Origin: Edaphobacter lichenicola
GTDB lineage: Bacteria > Acidobacteriota > Terriglobia > Terriglobales > Acidobacteriaceae
Direction: 5' to 3'
Assembly (NCBI RefSeq): GCF_014201315.1
Contig: NZ_JACHDY010000006.1
Location: forward strand, 186,001 to 250,000
Length of the DNA: 64,000 bases
Part shown: positions 8,040 through 17,196 of the stretch, piece by piece
Position numbering within the stretch: position 1 is the first letter of the stretch
Layout of the letters: each line of letters starts with the position of its first letter
Notes under the pieces: model-generated
The model's input: only the letters and a program-made list of their open reading frames with translations
Database searches by the model: none
Told to the model about the DNA's origin: nothing
Position numbers and translations under genes: made by a program

Positions 8040-11000
8040 TTAGGCGTTGACTGAGTTTTCCGCGTGGGCTGCGGCTGCGGTGGCTGCTTCGCGTTCCTTC
8101 TCGGCCTTCTCTGCTTTTCGGGCTGCGGCAGAGTTCTGGCCGAGCTCGGCGGCGAGGGTTTCGGTGGTGAAGGACTCGATGACGTCGCCGACACGGATGT
8201 CCTTGTGTCCTGCGAGATCGATACCGCACTCGACGCCCTGACGGACCTCGGAGACGTCGTCCTTGAAGCGCTTGAGGGAGGCAATCTTGCCCTTCCATAC
8301 TTCGGCGCCGTCGCGAAGCAGACGTACCTGCTGATCGCGTTTGATGAGGCCGTCGGTGACACGGCAGCCGGCGATCTGGCCGACCTTGGTGATCTTGAAG
8401 ACGTTGAGCACTTCGGCGCGGCCGGCGTAGTTCTCCTTGAAGACTGGTTCGAGGAGGCCGTACATCGCCTTGGTGATCTCGTCCTGCAGCTCGTAGATGA
8501 TGGAGTGCAGACGAATCTCGACGTTTTCGCGCTCGGCGATCTCGGCAGACTTGCGATCGGGGCGGACGTTGAAGCCGATGACGACGGCGTTCGAGGCAGA
8601 GGCCAGGAGGACATCGGACTCGGTGATGGCGCCGACCCCGGAGTGGAGGACGCGAACGCGGACCTTCTCGGTAGACATGCGCTCGAGTGTGTCGGCGATG
8701 ACCTCGACGGAACCTTGCACGTCGCCCTTGATGATGAGGTTGAGGTCCTTCATGCCGGCCTGCTTGATCTGCTCGGCGAGCCCTTCGAGCGAGACGCGGG
8801 AGCTCTTGGCGAGCTGGGCTTCGCGCTCCTTCATCTTGCGGTACTGAGCGATGCCCTTGGCCTTGTCGCGGTCAGCCATGACGAGGAAGGTGTCGCCTGC
8901 GTCGGGCATGCCCTCGAGGCCGAGGATTTCGACCGGGGTGGATGGGCCGGCTTCGGTGATGGGACGGCCACGGTCGTCGAACATGGCGCGAATTTTGCCG
9001 AAGGTGTTGCCGACGATGTAGCTGTCTCCGGTGCGGAGGGTTCCGTTCTGTACGAGGATGCTGGCGACGGCGCCGCGGCCGCGATCGAGTTTGGCTTCGA
9101 TGACGGTTCCGACGGCGGGACGGTCGGGCTGGGCTTTTTGTTCGTTGACGTCGGCTACGAGGCAGATCATCTCCTCGAGCTTGTCGAGGTTGAGGTGCTT
9201 CTTCGCGGAGACTTCGACGAACTCGGTGTCGCCACCCATGTTGGAGGGTTGAAGGCCGCGCGCGGTGAGCTGCTGGATGACCTTGGAGGGGTTGGCCTCG
9301 GGCTTGTCGATCTTGTTGACTGCGACGATGATCGGCACGTTGGCTGCGCGGGCGTGGTCGATGGCTTCGAGGGTCTGGGGCATGACGCCGTCGTCTGCTG
9401 CAACGACGATGACGACGATGTCGGTGACCTTGGCTCCGCGGGCACGCATGCGGGTAAAGGCCTCGTGGCCTGGGGTGTCGAGGAAGACGATCTCGCGACC
9501 GAAGGCGGGAGAGTCGGGCTTGGTGATTTTGACCTTGTAGGCGCCGATGTGCTGGGTGATGCCGCCGGCTTCGCCGCCGGCGACGTCGGTGGAGCGGATG
9601 GCGTCGAGGAGCGAGGTTTTGCCGTGGTCGACGTGGCCCATGACGGTGACGACAGGCGAACGAACGACTTCGACCATGCCGGTGGTGTCTTCGAGGAAGC
9701 CTTCGATGGCCTCGTTTTCGAGCTGCTCTTCGACCGAGATGATGGTGGCGTCGGCGCCGAACTGGCGGGCAACGTCCTTGACCAGCTCGCCCTCGAGGGA
9801 TTGGTTGACGGTGACGAAGACGCCCTTCATGAGGAGGGTGGCGATGAGGTCCTTGCCGCGAACGTCGAGCTTTTCGGCGAGATCCTTGACGCTGATGCCT
9901 TCGGTGACTGTGATGGTGCGGGTGATCGGCACCGGCTCGCGGGAGATCTGCGCGCCGCCGAAGCGTGGTGGCGGCTGGAAGCCCTTCATCGGGCCTTCTT
10001 TGGTCTTCTCGTAACGCTGTCCGCCGCGGCGTGAGGCTGGGCGGGCTGCGGGACGCATTCCCGGCTTTTCGCCAGGGCCGGGCATTACGCCAGGGGCTCC
10101 GCCGGGACCACCGGGGCCGCCGCCTGGGCGGGCTCCGAAGCCGGGACGCGCCGGGAAGCCGGGACGTGCGCCGGGGGTAAAGCCGGGACGGCCAGGTGCA
10201 CCGCCGGGGCCTCCTGGGCCGCCGGGGAAGGTGCGGGTGGGGTGCATCGGACGGCGTGCGCCGGGAGCCGTCGAGGACATGGGACGGGAGCCGGGAGCGC
10301 CGGGCGACTGCGGACGGGGGCGCTCAAAGATGGGGCGGCCACGTTGCGGCGTGCCGGGGGCGACTGGAGGCGCGGTGTAGATGGGGCGGGGCCCGGTCTG
10401 CGGCATGATGACGCGACGGGCTGGGGGGCCGGGAGTCGGGGCCGGCGCTTCCGGAGCGGCTTCGGTCTCAGCCTCGGCTACGGGCGCTGGAGCTTCGACG
10501 ATCGGTGCAGCGGGACCCGCTTCGACCGGCGGGGCCGGGGTTGGCTTTGGCTCGGTTGCTGTTTCCGCGGCCGGGGCAGGTGGAGGTGCGGGCTTTGCTA
10601 CAGGTGGAGCAGCCACTACGGGGGCGGATGCGACCGCGGGGCGGTCAGCCGATGGCGGCACGGCGGCTGGAGAGACGGCGACTGGAGAAGCGGCGACTGG
10701 CGGGCGTGCGATGACCGGGCCGACGGGCGGCCTGGTCGCGATGGCCGGGCCTGGCGCGGGAGCGACGATATTTGCGCCCTGGCGGGGCAGAGGAACGATG
10801 CGGCGAGGCGCTGCCGGTCCAGTCTGGGCAGGTGCGGCAGAGGAGACCGGGGCCGCGGTGTGCGGTGCCGCGACGACGCGCGGCGATGCGGCTGCAACCG
10901 GGGCTGAGGCGGGCGGCGGCGCAACGACGGCGGTTGGGCGCGGCGGCGGTGCGGCTTTGGCGGTGGCCTCGGCTTGTTTGCGCTCGAGAATCGCCTTGAG

Positions 11001-11246
11001 GGCATCGCCGGGTTTGGAGACCTTGGAGAGGTCGAACCTGGGCTTGTTGTCGGCCTGCTGCTGCTGCCGGCTGGCCCCGCTTCTTCCGCCGTTCTTGAAG
11101 TAATCCCGAACTCTTTCGGCCTGATCGGCTTCAATCGAGCTGGAGTGGGTCTTTCCAGACACGCCAATGGCTTCGAGCGCGTCCAGGATTGGCCTGCTCT
11201 TTACTTCCAGTTCTCGTGCCAGATCGTTAATTCGAACTTTGCTCAT
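8040..11246 (-). CDS. infB: Translation initiation factor IF-2
   Basis: A 1068-residue protein, longer than the about 890 of E. coli. Residues 1-50 form an IF2-N type domain ([20 protein letters not shown]). About residues 75-400 are a Pro/Ala/Gly-rich linker, collagen-like near the end. A second IF2-N domain ([18 protein letters not shown]) precedes the GTPase domain. The GTPase domain has G1 [12 protein letters not shown] (about 535), G3 DTPGHEAF and G4 NKID. The C-terminal domains that bind fMet-tRNA follow. It places initiator tRNA on the ribosome. It is the last gene of rimP-nusA-infB, 136 bp after nusA, and is followed by a terminator. Confidence 0.98.
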   Translation of the reverse strand: MSKVRINDLARELEVKSRPILDALEAIGVSGKTHSSSIEADQAERVRDYFKNGGRSGASRQQQQADNKPRFDLSKVSKPGDALKAILERKQAEATAKAAPPPRPTAVVAPPPASAPVAAASPRVVAAPHTAAPVSSAAPAQTGPAAPRRIVPLPRQGANIVAPAPGPAIATRPPVGPVIARPPVAASPVAVSPAAVPPSADRPAVASAPVVAAPPVAKPAPPPAPAAETATEPKPTPAPPVEAGPAAPIVEAPAPVAEAETEAAPEAPAPTPGPPARRVIMPQTGPRPIYTAPPVAPGTPQRGRPIFERPRPQSPGAPGSRPMSSTAPGARRPMHPTRTFPGGPGGPGGAPGRPGFTPGARPGFPARPGFGARPGGGPGGPGGAPGVMPGPGEKPGMRPAARPASRRGGQRYEKTKEGPMKGFQPPPRFGGAQISREPVPITRTITVTEGISVKDLAEKLDVRGKDLIATLLMKGVFVTVNQSLEGELVKDVARQFGADATIISVEEQLENEAIEGFLEDTTGMVEVVRSPVVTVMGHVDHGKTSLLDAIRSTDVAGGEAGGITQHIGAYKVKITKPDSPAFGREIVFLDTPGHEAFTRMRARGAKVTDIVVIVVAADDGVMPQTLEAIDHARAANVPIIVAVNKIDKPEANPSKVIQQLTARGLQPSNMGGDTEFVEVSAKKHLNLDKLEEMICLVADVNEQKAQPDRPAVGTVIEAKLDRGRGAVASILVQNGTLRTGDSYIVGNTFGKIRAMFDDRGRPITEAGPSTPVEILGLEGMPDAGDTFLVMADRDKAKGIAQYRKMKEREAQLAKSSRVSLEGLAEQIKQAGMKDLNLIIKGDVQGSVEVIADTLERMSTEKVRVRVLHSGVGAITESDVLLASASNAVVIGFNVRPDRKSAEIAERENVEIRLHSIIYELQDEITKAMYGLLEPVFKENYAGRAEVLNVFKITKVGQIAGCRVTDGLIKRDQQVRLLRDGAEVWKGKIASLKRFKDDVSEVRQGVECGIDLAGHKDIRVGDVIESFTTETLAAELGQNSAAARKAEKAEKEREAATAAAAHAENSVNA

Positions 11247-11382
11247 CCGTCCCTTTTCGCTTGCCCTGCGCGGTTAGCTGTTCATAGCAGCCTCATCGTT
11301 GCAGGAATCTTTATTGTAAGTGCTCTTACTGGATTTCGAGAGTCCGTGATCCAGTGAGTGCTGTGGCGCGTGGTTGAACTGG

Positions 11383-12978
11383 CTAACCACGATCGTTTCC
11401 ATCGTCGATACCTTCATCGGAGTGCTCCTGGGCTTCTTCTACCAGGCTGTCTACGCTGTCGTTATCCAATTCGATCCGTTCTTCTCGTGCATCATTGTCA
11501 CTGAAGGCATCGCTGGCCGATTCGGCCTCTTCGGCGTTGGCGATGTCTTCTGAGGAGAGGTTGTTGACCTCGTGTGCGGTGCCGATGCCGGCTTCTGCGG
11601 CAAGAATTGCTTCGGGTGTCTTTTCCATGGAGCCCTCCTCCGCTTCAGTGACTGCCGTCTCTGATGCAGCGGAGATGGCAGGGGCAGGACGCTCTTCGCC
11701 TTCTTCGTACTGGCCGAAGTAGTGGCGAACGGCGACGGAGATCTTTTCGACGGTCTTTTCGCCGATGCCGGGGACCTCTTCGAGCTGCTCGGGGGTCATG
11801 TCGGCAAGGGCTTCGACGGTGGTGATGCCGGCGGCGATGAGCTTCTCGAGGATGGTTTCGCCGAGCTCGGAGACCTGTTCGATCGGGGTCGTGGGACCGC
11901 CGCTCATGGCCTGCATCTGGCTCTCGACCTCCTGACGCTTCTCCTCTTCGCTCTTGATGTCGATCTTCCACTGGAGGAGCTTGGCGGCGAGGCGGACGTT
12001 CTGGCCCTTCTTGCCGATGGCGAGCGATAGCTGGGTGTCGTCGACGATGACCTCGATCTGCTTGTCGGCGAGGTCGGTGATGGAGACGCGGCTGACCTTG
12101 GCGGGCTGGAGGGCCTTCTCGGCGAAGGTGGTAATCTCCTCCGAGAATTCGATGATGTCGATCTTTTCGCCGCGCAGCTCGCGGATGATGGACTGGACGC
12201 GCATGCCCTTCATGCCGACGCAGGCGCCGACGGGGTCGACGTCCTTGTCGCGGGACATGACGGCGATCTTGGTGCGCTCGCCGGCCTCGCGGGCGATGGC
12301 GCGGATGGTGACGGTGCCGTCGTAGATCTCGGGAACCTCGGACTGGAAGAGGTTCTGAACCAGACCCGGCGCGGCGCGGGAGACGATGACCTGCGGGCCC
12401 TTGGCGGCGCGGTCTACGCGGAGCAGGACGACGCGGACACGCTCTCCGACGGCGAACTGCTCGAGGCGCGACTGCTCGCGCTTGGGCATGCGGGCTTCGG
12501 CTTTGCCGAGGTCGAAGATGACGTCCATTGGCTCGAGGCGCTTGACGGTGGCGTTGAGGACCTCGCCGGCGCGGTGGTTGTACTCGTTGAAGACGGTGTC
12601 GCGCTCGGCTTCGCGGACCTTCTGGAAGATGACCTGCTTGGCCATCTGGGCGGCGATGCGACCGAGGGGGGTGGTGTCCTTGTAGAAGCGCAGTTCGCCG
12701 CCGACCTCGACCTCGGGGGCGAGCTCGCGGGCCTGCTCGAGGGTCATCTGGTTGATGTCGTCCTCGACCTGTTCGGGGGTTTCGACGACGGTCTTGAAGA
12801 CGTAGGCGCGGATCTCGCCGGTCTCGCGGTCCATCTCGGCGCGCATGTTCTCCTGGGTCTTGTAGTACTTGCGCGTGGCGAGCGCGATGGCGTCTTCTAC
12901 GGCGCCTACGACCACTGCAGGCTCGATACCTTTATCGCGGCTCAAAGTCTCAATCGATTGATACAGAACACTTGCCAT
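11383..12978 (-). CDS. nusA: Transcription termination/antitermination factor NusA
   Basis: A 531-residue protein. The N-terminal RNA polymerase-binding domain covers about 1-125, the S1 domain about 135-200 (GEVLNATVKRLEPMDVIFDL) and two KH domains about 205-345 (including GACVGMKGMRVQSIIRELRG and SLAIGKKGQNVRLAAKL). A helix-hairpin-helix stretch lies at about 365-420 (LEEVPGIGEKTVEKI). The tail of about 100 residues is strongly acidic. The ATG at 12978 has AGGAAG upstream. NusA modulates pausing and termination, and in E. coli it regulates its own operon; here it sits between rimP and infB. Confidence 0.97.
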   Translation of the reverse strand: MASVLYQSIETLSRDKGIEPAVVVGAVEDAIALATRKYYKTQENMRAEMDRETGEIRAYVFKTVVETPEQVEDDINQMTLEQARELAPEVEVGGELRFYKDTTPLGRIAAQMAKQVIFQKVREAERDTVFNEYNHRAGEVLNATVKRLEPMDVIFDLGKAEARMPKREQSRLEQFAVGERVRVVLLRVDRAAKGPQVIVSRAAPGLVQNLFQSEVPEIYDGTVTIRAIAREAGERTKIAVMSRDKDVDPVGACVGMKGMRVQSIIRELRGEKIDIIEFSEEITTFAEKALQPAKVSRVSITDLADKQIEVIVDDTQLSLAIGKKGQNVRLAAKLLQWKIDIKSEEEKRQEVESQMQAMSGGPTTPIEQVSELGETILEKLIAAGITTVEALADMTPEQLEEVPGIGEKTVEKISVAVRHYFGQYEEGEERPAPAISAASETAVTEAEEGSMEKTPEAILAAEAGIGTAHEVNNLSSEDIANAEEAESASDAFSDNDAREERIELDNDSVDSLVEEAQEHSDEGIDDGNDRG

Positions 12979-13064
12979 TGTTCACTCTTCCTTGCTCATG
13001 CCCGATTTTTCGGGTTTGTTTCTTGTTGTTGCACTGATTTGATCTGTCGTTTGTGCGACAGCTT

Positions 13065-13646
13065 CTAAATCTCCGCGACCAGATTGGCCTTTTCGACGTT
13101 CGCCAGGGCGATGTCGACGGTCGATTCTGTCACAGCCTTCTTTGCCTTGCCCTTCTGTTTGACGGCAGAGAGGTCGATTGTCAGTACACCGTCTGAAAAT
13201 TTGGCGAGACGGCCTTGCCACTGCCTGTTCTTGTTCACTGGCGTGAAGGTCTGGAGTTTGACCAGACTGCCTTGAAACCGGGTGAAGTCTTCGGGCCGAA
13301 ACAGCTTGCGTTCGAGGCCGGGTGAGGAGACCTCGAGGGTGTACTCTGCGCCCGGGATGAGGTCTTCTACATCGAGGACGGTGCCGAAATCCTGTGCAAA
13401 TACAGCGCAGTCCTCGTGGGTGACGCCGGAGAGTCTTTCGACCGGGACACCCTTCGGAAGATCCTGAACGGCTTCATTTGCTGCGAGTTCGGCAAGTTTG
13501 GCTCGTTCTGCTGCATTCTTTTCTACAAAGACGCGCAAGGTGCGGAACTTGACTCCGCCCTGAAACTCAAGATCGACGAGTTCCAGGTTGTGTGAGGCGG
13601 CGACACGCTCCGCGGTTGCTCGAATTTGGTCTAGCTGGACTGCCAT
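13065..13646 (-). CDS. rimP: Ribosome maturation factor RimP
   Basis: A 193-residue protein with the RimP pattern: an N-terminal alpha/beta domain (IRATAERVAASHNLELVDLE) and a conserved YTLEVSSPGLERKLFRPEDF, followed by the SH3-like C-terminal domain. It is needed for late 30S assembly. I chose the ATG at 13646; an in-frame TTG at 13685 would add 13 residues of no family character. First gene of the rimP-nusA-infB operon, 86 bp before nusA. Confidence 0.93.
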   Translation of the reverse strand: MAVQLDQIRATAERVAASHNLELVDLEFQGGVKFRTLRVFVEKNAAERAKLAELAANEAVQDLPKGVPVERLSGVTHEDCAVFAQDFGTVLDVEDLIPGAEYTLEVSSPGLERKLFRPEDFTRFQGSLVKLQTFTPVNKNRQWQGRLAKFSDGVLTIDLSAVKQKGKAKKAVTESTVDIALANVEKANLVAEI

Positions 13647-13706
13647 AAGCGTTTTGTTTCCGGTTCGATGGTCCCGCGTGCACAAACGTTTTTAGAGCAA
13701 ATAAAA

Positions 13707-13724
13707 AGTGGGCTTTAGCCCACT
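13707..13724 (-). terminator. Terminator-like hairpin in the rimP leader (possible attenuator)
   Basis: A perfect 7-bp stem AGTGGGC/GCCCACT with a 4-base loop. On the minus strand it is directly followed by TTTTTAT, as in an intrinsic terminator. It lies between the candidate promoter at 13765-13793 and the rimP start at 13646, so a transcript would meet it before the first gene. The alternative reading is the end of an unseen upstream minus-strand transcript. Confidence 0.55.
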
Positions 13725-13764
13725 CATCTCTTCCGTCAAATCACCGGTGCGGTCACGGCTCTCA

Positions 13765-13793
13765 TTCGTACGACGGAACAAAATCGTCTGCAA
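13765..13793 (-). promoter_or_regulatory. Candidate sigma70-type promoter for rimP-nusA-infB
   Basis: On the minus strand TTGCAG (13788-13793) and TACGAA (13765-13770) are separated by exactly 17 bp. Transcription would begin near 13757, about 110 bases before rimP. The rest of the 13647-14010 spacer holds no open frame or RNA gene that I recognise; it must also contain the guaB promoter. Confidence 0.4.
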
Positions 13794-14010
13794 CTCAAAT
13801 GATACATCTACTTTTGCCGTAATTCAATGGTGTCCCGGTTAGAAGGGAACTGAGGCGCCCGGACGGGCCAAGAAACTTTCGTGAAATCAGACCATCCAAT
13901 TTGCTATGGGCGGTTGGCGACTCTACAATCGATGAAATCCCGCGAAATACAGGCTTGCTGCCGCATGGCCTATCGCTTTTAAACAATTACAACTGGAACC
14001 TATAAAAATT

Positions 14011-15537
14011 ATGATTAGCTCCCCCGTACCCGAAGCCCTTACGTTTGATGACGTTCTTCTCGTGCCTGCCTATAGCGACGTTGTTCCAACCCAGGTGAGC
14101 ACCCAGACGCAGCTGACACGCAATATCACGCTGAGCACGCCGTTGATGTCGGCTGCGATGGATACGGTGACGGAGGCGCGGCTGGCGATTGCGATGGCGC
14201 AGCAGGGTGGGCTGGGAGTGGTGCATCGCAATTTGACGATTGAGCAGCAGGCGGGGGAGATCGACAAGGTGAAGCGGTCGGAGAGCGGGATGATCGTTGA
14301 CCCGGTGACGATTGCGCCGGAGCAGTCGATTGCGGATGCGCTGGAGGTGATGCGGCGATACAAGATCTCGGGCGTGCCGGTGACGAAGAACAAGAAGCTG
14401 GTGGGAATTTTGACGAATCGCGACCTGCGGTTTGTCTCGCGGACGGATCTGTCGATTGACTCGGTGATGACGAAGGCGAATCTGATTACGGTGCCGGTGG
14501 GTACGACGCTGGAGCAGGCGGAGCAGATTCTGCATCAGCATCGCGTGGAGAAGCTGTTGGTGGTCAATGACGACTATGAGCTGAAGGGTCTGATTACGGT
14601 CAAGGACATTCAGAAGAAGCTGAAGTATCCGAATGCTTCGAAGGATTCGCAGGGGCGGCTGCGGGTGGCGGGAGCGATTGGAGCTACGGGGGATTTTCTG
14701 GAACGGGCTGAGGCTCTGGTTGCGGCGCGGGTGGATGCGCTGGCGATCGATTCGGCGCATGGACACTCGTCGCGTGTTCTGGAGGCGGTGCGCGAGGTGA
14801 AGAAGCGGTTTCCGCAGATCGATCTGCTGGCGGGAAATATCGCTACGTATGACGGGGCGATTGCGCTGATGGATGCTGGAGCCGATGCGGTGAAGGTGGG
14901 GATTGGGCCGGGGTCGATCTGCACGACGCGCATGGTGACCGGTGCCGGCATGCCGCAGATTACGGCTATCTCAGAGGCCTATCGTGCGGGCAAGGAGCGG
15001 GGTATTCCGATTATTGCTGATGGCGGAATCAAGTACTCGGGCGATGTGACCAAGGCGATTGCGGCTGGGGCCAGCGTGGTGATGATGGGGTCGCTGTTTG
15101 CTGGAGTGGATGAGAGTCCTGGGGAGACGATTCTTTATCAGGGGCGGTCGTTCAAGGCTTATCGCGGGATGGGTTCGCTGTCGGCTATGGCGCAGGGATC
15201 GGGCGAGCGCTACTTCCAGGGCAAGAGCGATATGGAAGATGCTGCGAGCACGGAGAGGCCATCGCTGACGGCGCGGGAGAACGGCGGCTCGAACCGGCTG
15301 GCGAAGTTTGTGCCGGAGGGAATTGAAGGGCGGGTGCCGCATCGTGGGCCGCTTGAGGGCATGGTGTATCAGCTGGTCGGCGGTCTGCGTTCGGGGATGG
15401 GGTATCTGGGATGCGGGACGATCGCGGAGCTGCAGGCGAATGCTCGATTTATTCGGATCTCGAACGCCGGGCTGCGAGAGAGTCACGTTCATGATGTGAT
15501 CATCACGCGTGAGGCGCCTAACTATCACGTGGAGTAA
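14011..15537 (+). CDS. guaB: IMP dehydrogenase
   Basis: A 508-residue protein. It has the (beta/alpha)8 catalytic barrel with two inserted CBS domains (about residues 95-215). The active-site loop is [15 protein letters not shown] (catalytic Cys near 310), and the flap region includes [10 protein letters not shown] and GVEGRVP-like [10 protein letters not shown]. It converts IMP to XMP with NAD, the first step of GMP synthesis. The ATG at 14011 lacks a clear Shine-Dalgarno sequence (an A/T-rich stretch precedes it) but the N-terminus aligns with the family. It is transcribed away from the rimP operon. Confidence 0.97.
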   Translation: MISSPVPEALTFDDVLLVPAYSDVVPTQVSTQTQLTRNITLSTPLMSAAMDTVTEARLAIAMAQQGGLGVVHRNLTIEQQAGEIDKVKRSESGMIVDPVTIAPEQSIADALEVMRRYKISGVPVTKNKKLVGILTNRDLRFVSRTDLSIDSVMTKANLITVPVGTTLEQAEQILHQHRVEKLLVVNDDYELKGLITVKDIQKKLKYPNASKDSQGRLRVAGAIGATGDFLERAEALVAARVDALAIDSAHGHSSRVLEAVREVKKRFPQIDLLAGNIATYDGAIALMDAGADAVKVGIGPGSICTTRMVTGAGMPQITAISEAYRAGKERGIPIIADGGIKYSGDVTKAIAAGASVVMMGSLFAGVDESPGETILYQGRSFKAYRGMGSLSAMAQGSGERYFQGKSDMEDAASTERPSLTARENGGSNRLAKFVPEGIEGRVPHRGPLEGMVYQLVGGLRSGMGYLGCGTIAELQANARFIRISNAGLRESHVHDVIITREAPNYHVE

Positions 15538-15576
15538 GATTCGGTCGTGAATTCTCCTATGCGTTGAGGTGAAGCA

Positions 15577-15846
15577 ATGTGCAGGAATATCAAAACACTG
15601 TTCAACTTCGATCCTCCTGTGACTGAGGGAGAGATTCGTGATGCGTCGCTTCAGTTTGTGAGGAAGATCAGCGGGTTTACGAAGCCATCGAAGGCGAATG
15701 AGGATGCGTTCCATTCTGCCGTCGATGAGATCGCTTCGGTTTCGGCTCGACTACTGGCGTCGCTTGAGACCAATGCGCCGCCTAAGGATCGAGAGGAAGA
15801 GGCTGCGAAGAAGAAGTCTCGGTCGGCGGAGAGATTTGCGGTTTGA
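15577..15846 (+). CDS. DUF2277 domain protein
   Basis: An 89-residue protein starting MCRNIKTLFNFDPPVTEGEI, the hallmark of DUF2277 (a short helical domain with an invariant CRNIKTL start). It carries a charged C-terminal tail (KDREEEAAKKKSRSAERF). GAGGTGA lies before the ATG. It is 39 bp after guaB and probably co-transcribed. The function of the family is unknown. A palindromic repeat element begins 15 bp after its stop. Confidence 0.85.
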   Translation: MCRNIKTLFNFDPPVTEGEIRDASLQFVRKISGFTKPSKANEDAFHSAVDEIASVSARLLASLETNAPPKDREEEAAKKKSRSAERFAV

Positions 15847-15860
15847 TCTTGGGCGAGGCG

Positions 15861-16000
15861 TCCTGCCGGACGGGCCCACTGCGCTTGGCCACCCCACAAA
15901 CGAGACCTGTTTGTGGGGGCCCCGGTTCGCGCGGTCACTTCGTGACTTGTATACCTTGTTTTGGTGGGATGGTCATTGCCGGTCCTCCCGTTGGTTGGGA
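15861..16000. repeat. Family A intergenic repeat, copy 1
   Basis: Starts TCCTGCCGGACGGGCC. It contains the perfect hairpin CCCCACAAAC/GTTTGTGGGG (15892-15901 with 15909-15918), then the short palindrome GTCACTTCGTGAC, then GTATACC, and ends with CCTCCCGTTGGTTGGGA. Related copies lie at 17059, 26781 and 31043. The last 28 bp encode the final residues of the GNAT protein on the minus strand. Confidence 0.88.
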
Positions 16001-16983
16001 ATAGGATTCGTCCGGTCTAGAACCATGGCGTCGAAGCGATGGCGGGTGAAGAAGCCGTGGTTCTCATACAGCTTGACGGCCTGCTGGTTGGCTTCGGTGA
16101 CGGTCAGAGTGATGGCCGCGAAGCTGGCGCGGGTTAGATGATCGATGCAATGGTTGAGGAGGGCTCGTCCAAGGCCGTGGCCTCGCCAGGCGGGGGCGAT
16201 GCAGAGCTGGGTGATGTGGGCGACGTCGCTGGCTACGCGGGAACACAGCAACATTCCGACGATGGAGCCGTTGTGGCGATCGCGAAGGACCCAGGAGGCG
16301 TTGGGCTCAAAGACGCCGCAGCCGGGGAAGCGGACGATGTTGTGGAGGAAGCGAAGGGAGCCGTGGAGGGAGCAGTACTGATCGTTGATGCGGGCGTCGA
16401 TGTGACCGAGGTAGCACTCGTGGATGAGTTCGGCTGCGGCCTGATAGTGATCGGTGGACCAGCGCAGCAGCTCAACGGTGGCGGGAAGATTCAGCTCGGG
16501 AGGAGCATGGGGGGCGTCTGCCGGAACGCTGAGGTCGCACTCCATGAAGAGGCGGGGATACATGGTGAAGCCGGATGCGAGGAAGACCTCGTTGATGGAG
16601 CCGGCGTCGTAGAGCAGGAGCTGGGACTCGATGCGTTGAATGCCGGGGGAGTTTTGCAGAAGCTGCAGCAGCTGGTGGAGCAGGGTGTGCGTGGTTTGAA
16701 GCATCTGCGCCGTGTCGTTGGCGATGGCGAAGGCGTCACCGACTACTGCTTTCTGGCCTTCGTAGACGCAGAAGGTGAAGCCGCAGATGCGTCCGCGGTC
16801 GAGTGCGACGAAGCCGGGCAGGATGCGCGAGTCGAGGTACTGGAGGAGGAGTTCGGTGGAGCTTTGATAGTTCCAGCGAAGGCGTTGCTCCCAGACGCGC
16901 GACTCGGTTTCGAGCAGAGGACGAAGCTGGCGCGCCGAAAAGTGGCGAAGGTCCAGTATCTCGAGTTGGGTCGCGACGGCCAT
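15973..16983 (-). CDS. GNAT family N-acetyltransferase
   Basis: A 336-residue protein. The C-terminal domain has the acetyl-CoA binding motif A (LCIAPAWRGHGLGRALLNHC, near 270-290), followed by NQQAVKLYENHGF, both typical of GNAT enzymes. The N-terminal half looks like a second, degenerate GNAT fold. The acceptor is unknown. The final residues (PNQREDRQ) are encoded by the end of a family A repeat, so the tail is probably not part of the fold. Confidence 0.82.
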   Translation of the reverse strand: MAVATQLEILDLRHFSARQLRPLLETESRVWEQRLRWNYQSSTELLLQYLDSRILPGFVALDRGRICGFTFCVYEGQKAVVGDAFAIANDTAQMLQTTHTLLHQLLQLLQNSPGIQRIESQLLLYDAGSINEVFLASGFTMYPRLFMECDLSVPADAPHAPPELNLPATVELLRWSTDHYQAAAELIHECYLGHIDARINDQYCSLHGSLRFLHNIVRFPGCGVFEPNASWVLRDRHNGSIVGMLLCSRVASDVAHITQLCIAPAWRGHGLGRALLNHCIDHLTRASFAAITLTVTEANQQAVKLYENHGFFTRHRFDAMVLDRTNPIPNQREDRQ

Positions 16984-17058
16984 ACCTGTGGGAGGTCTTT
17001 CGTCGAGCTTATAGGAATTTTGGTGGGATGGGTGAGTGTTAGTGCGGGCACCCCGGTG

Positions 17059-17196
17059 TCCTGCCGGACGGGCCTCCTTCCCTTAGCCACCCCACAAACG
17101 AAGACCTGTTTGTGGGGACCCCGGTTCGCGCGGTCACTTCGTGACGTGTCTACCGGTCTTGGTTGGATGATGGGGGTGGTCCTCCCGTTGGTCGGG
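17059..17196. repeat. Family A intergenic repeat, copy 2
   Basis: The same order of blocks as copy 1: TCCTGCCGGACGGGCC, hairpin CCCCACAAAC/GTTTGTGGGG (17090-17099 with 17108-17117), GCGGTCACTTCGTGAC, and CCTCCCGTTGGTCGGG at the end. It fills the space between the GNAT and GT39 genes and overlaps the last 63 bp of the GT39 gene. Confidence 0.88.

Noticed and set aside
8064..10034. 656-residue open frame on the plus strand
   Set aside because: Antisense of infB, Asp/Gly/Val-rich as expected from GC-rich reverse reading.
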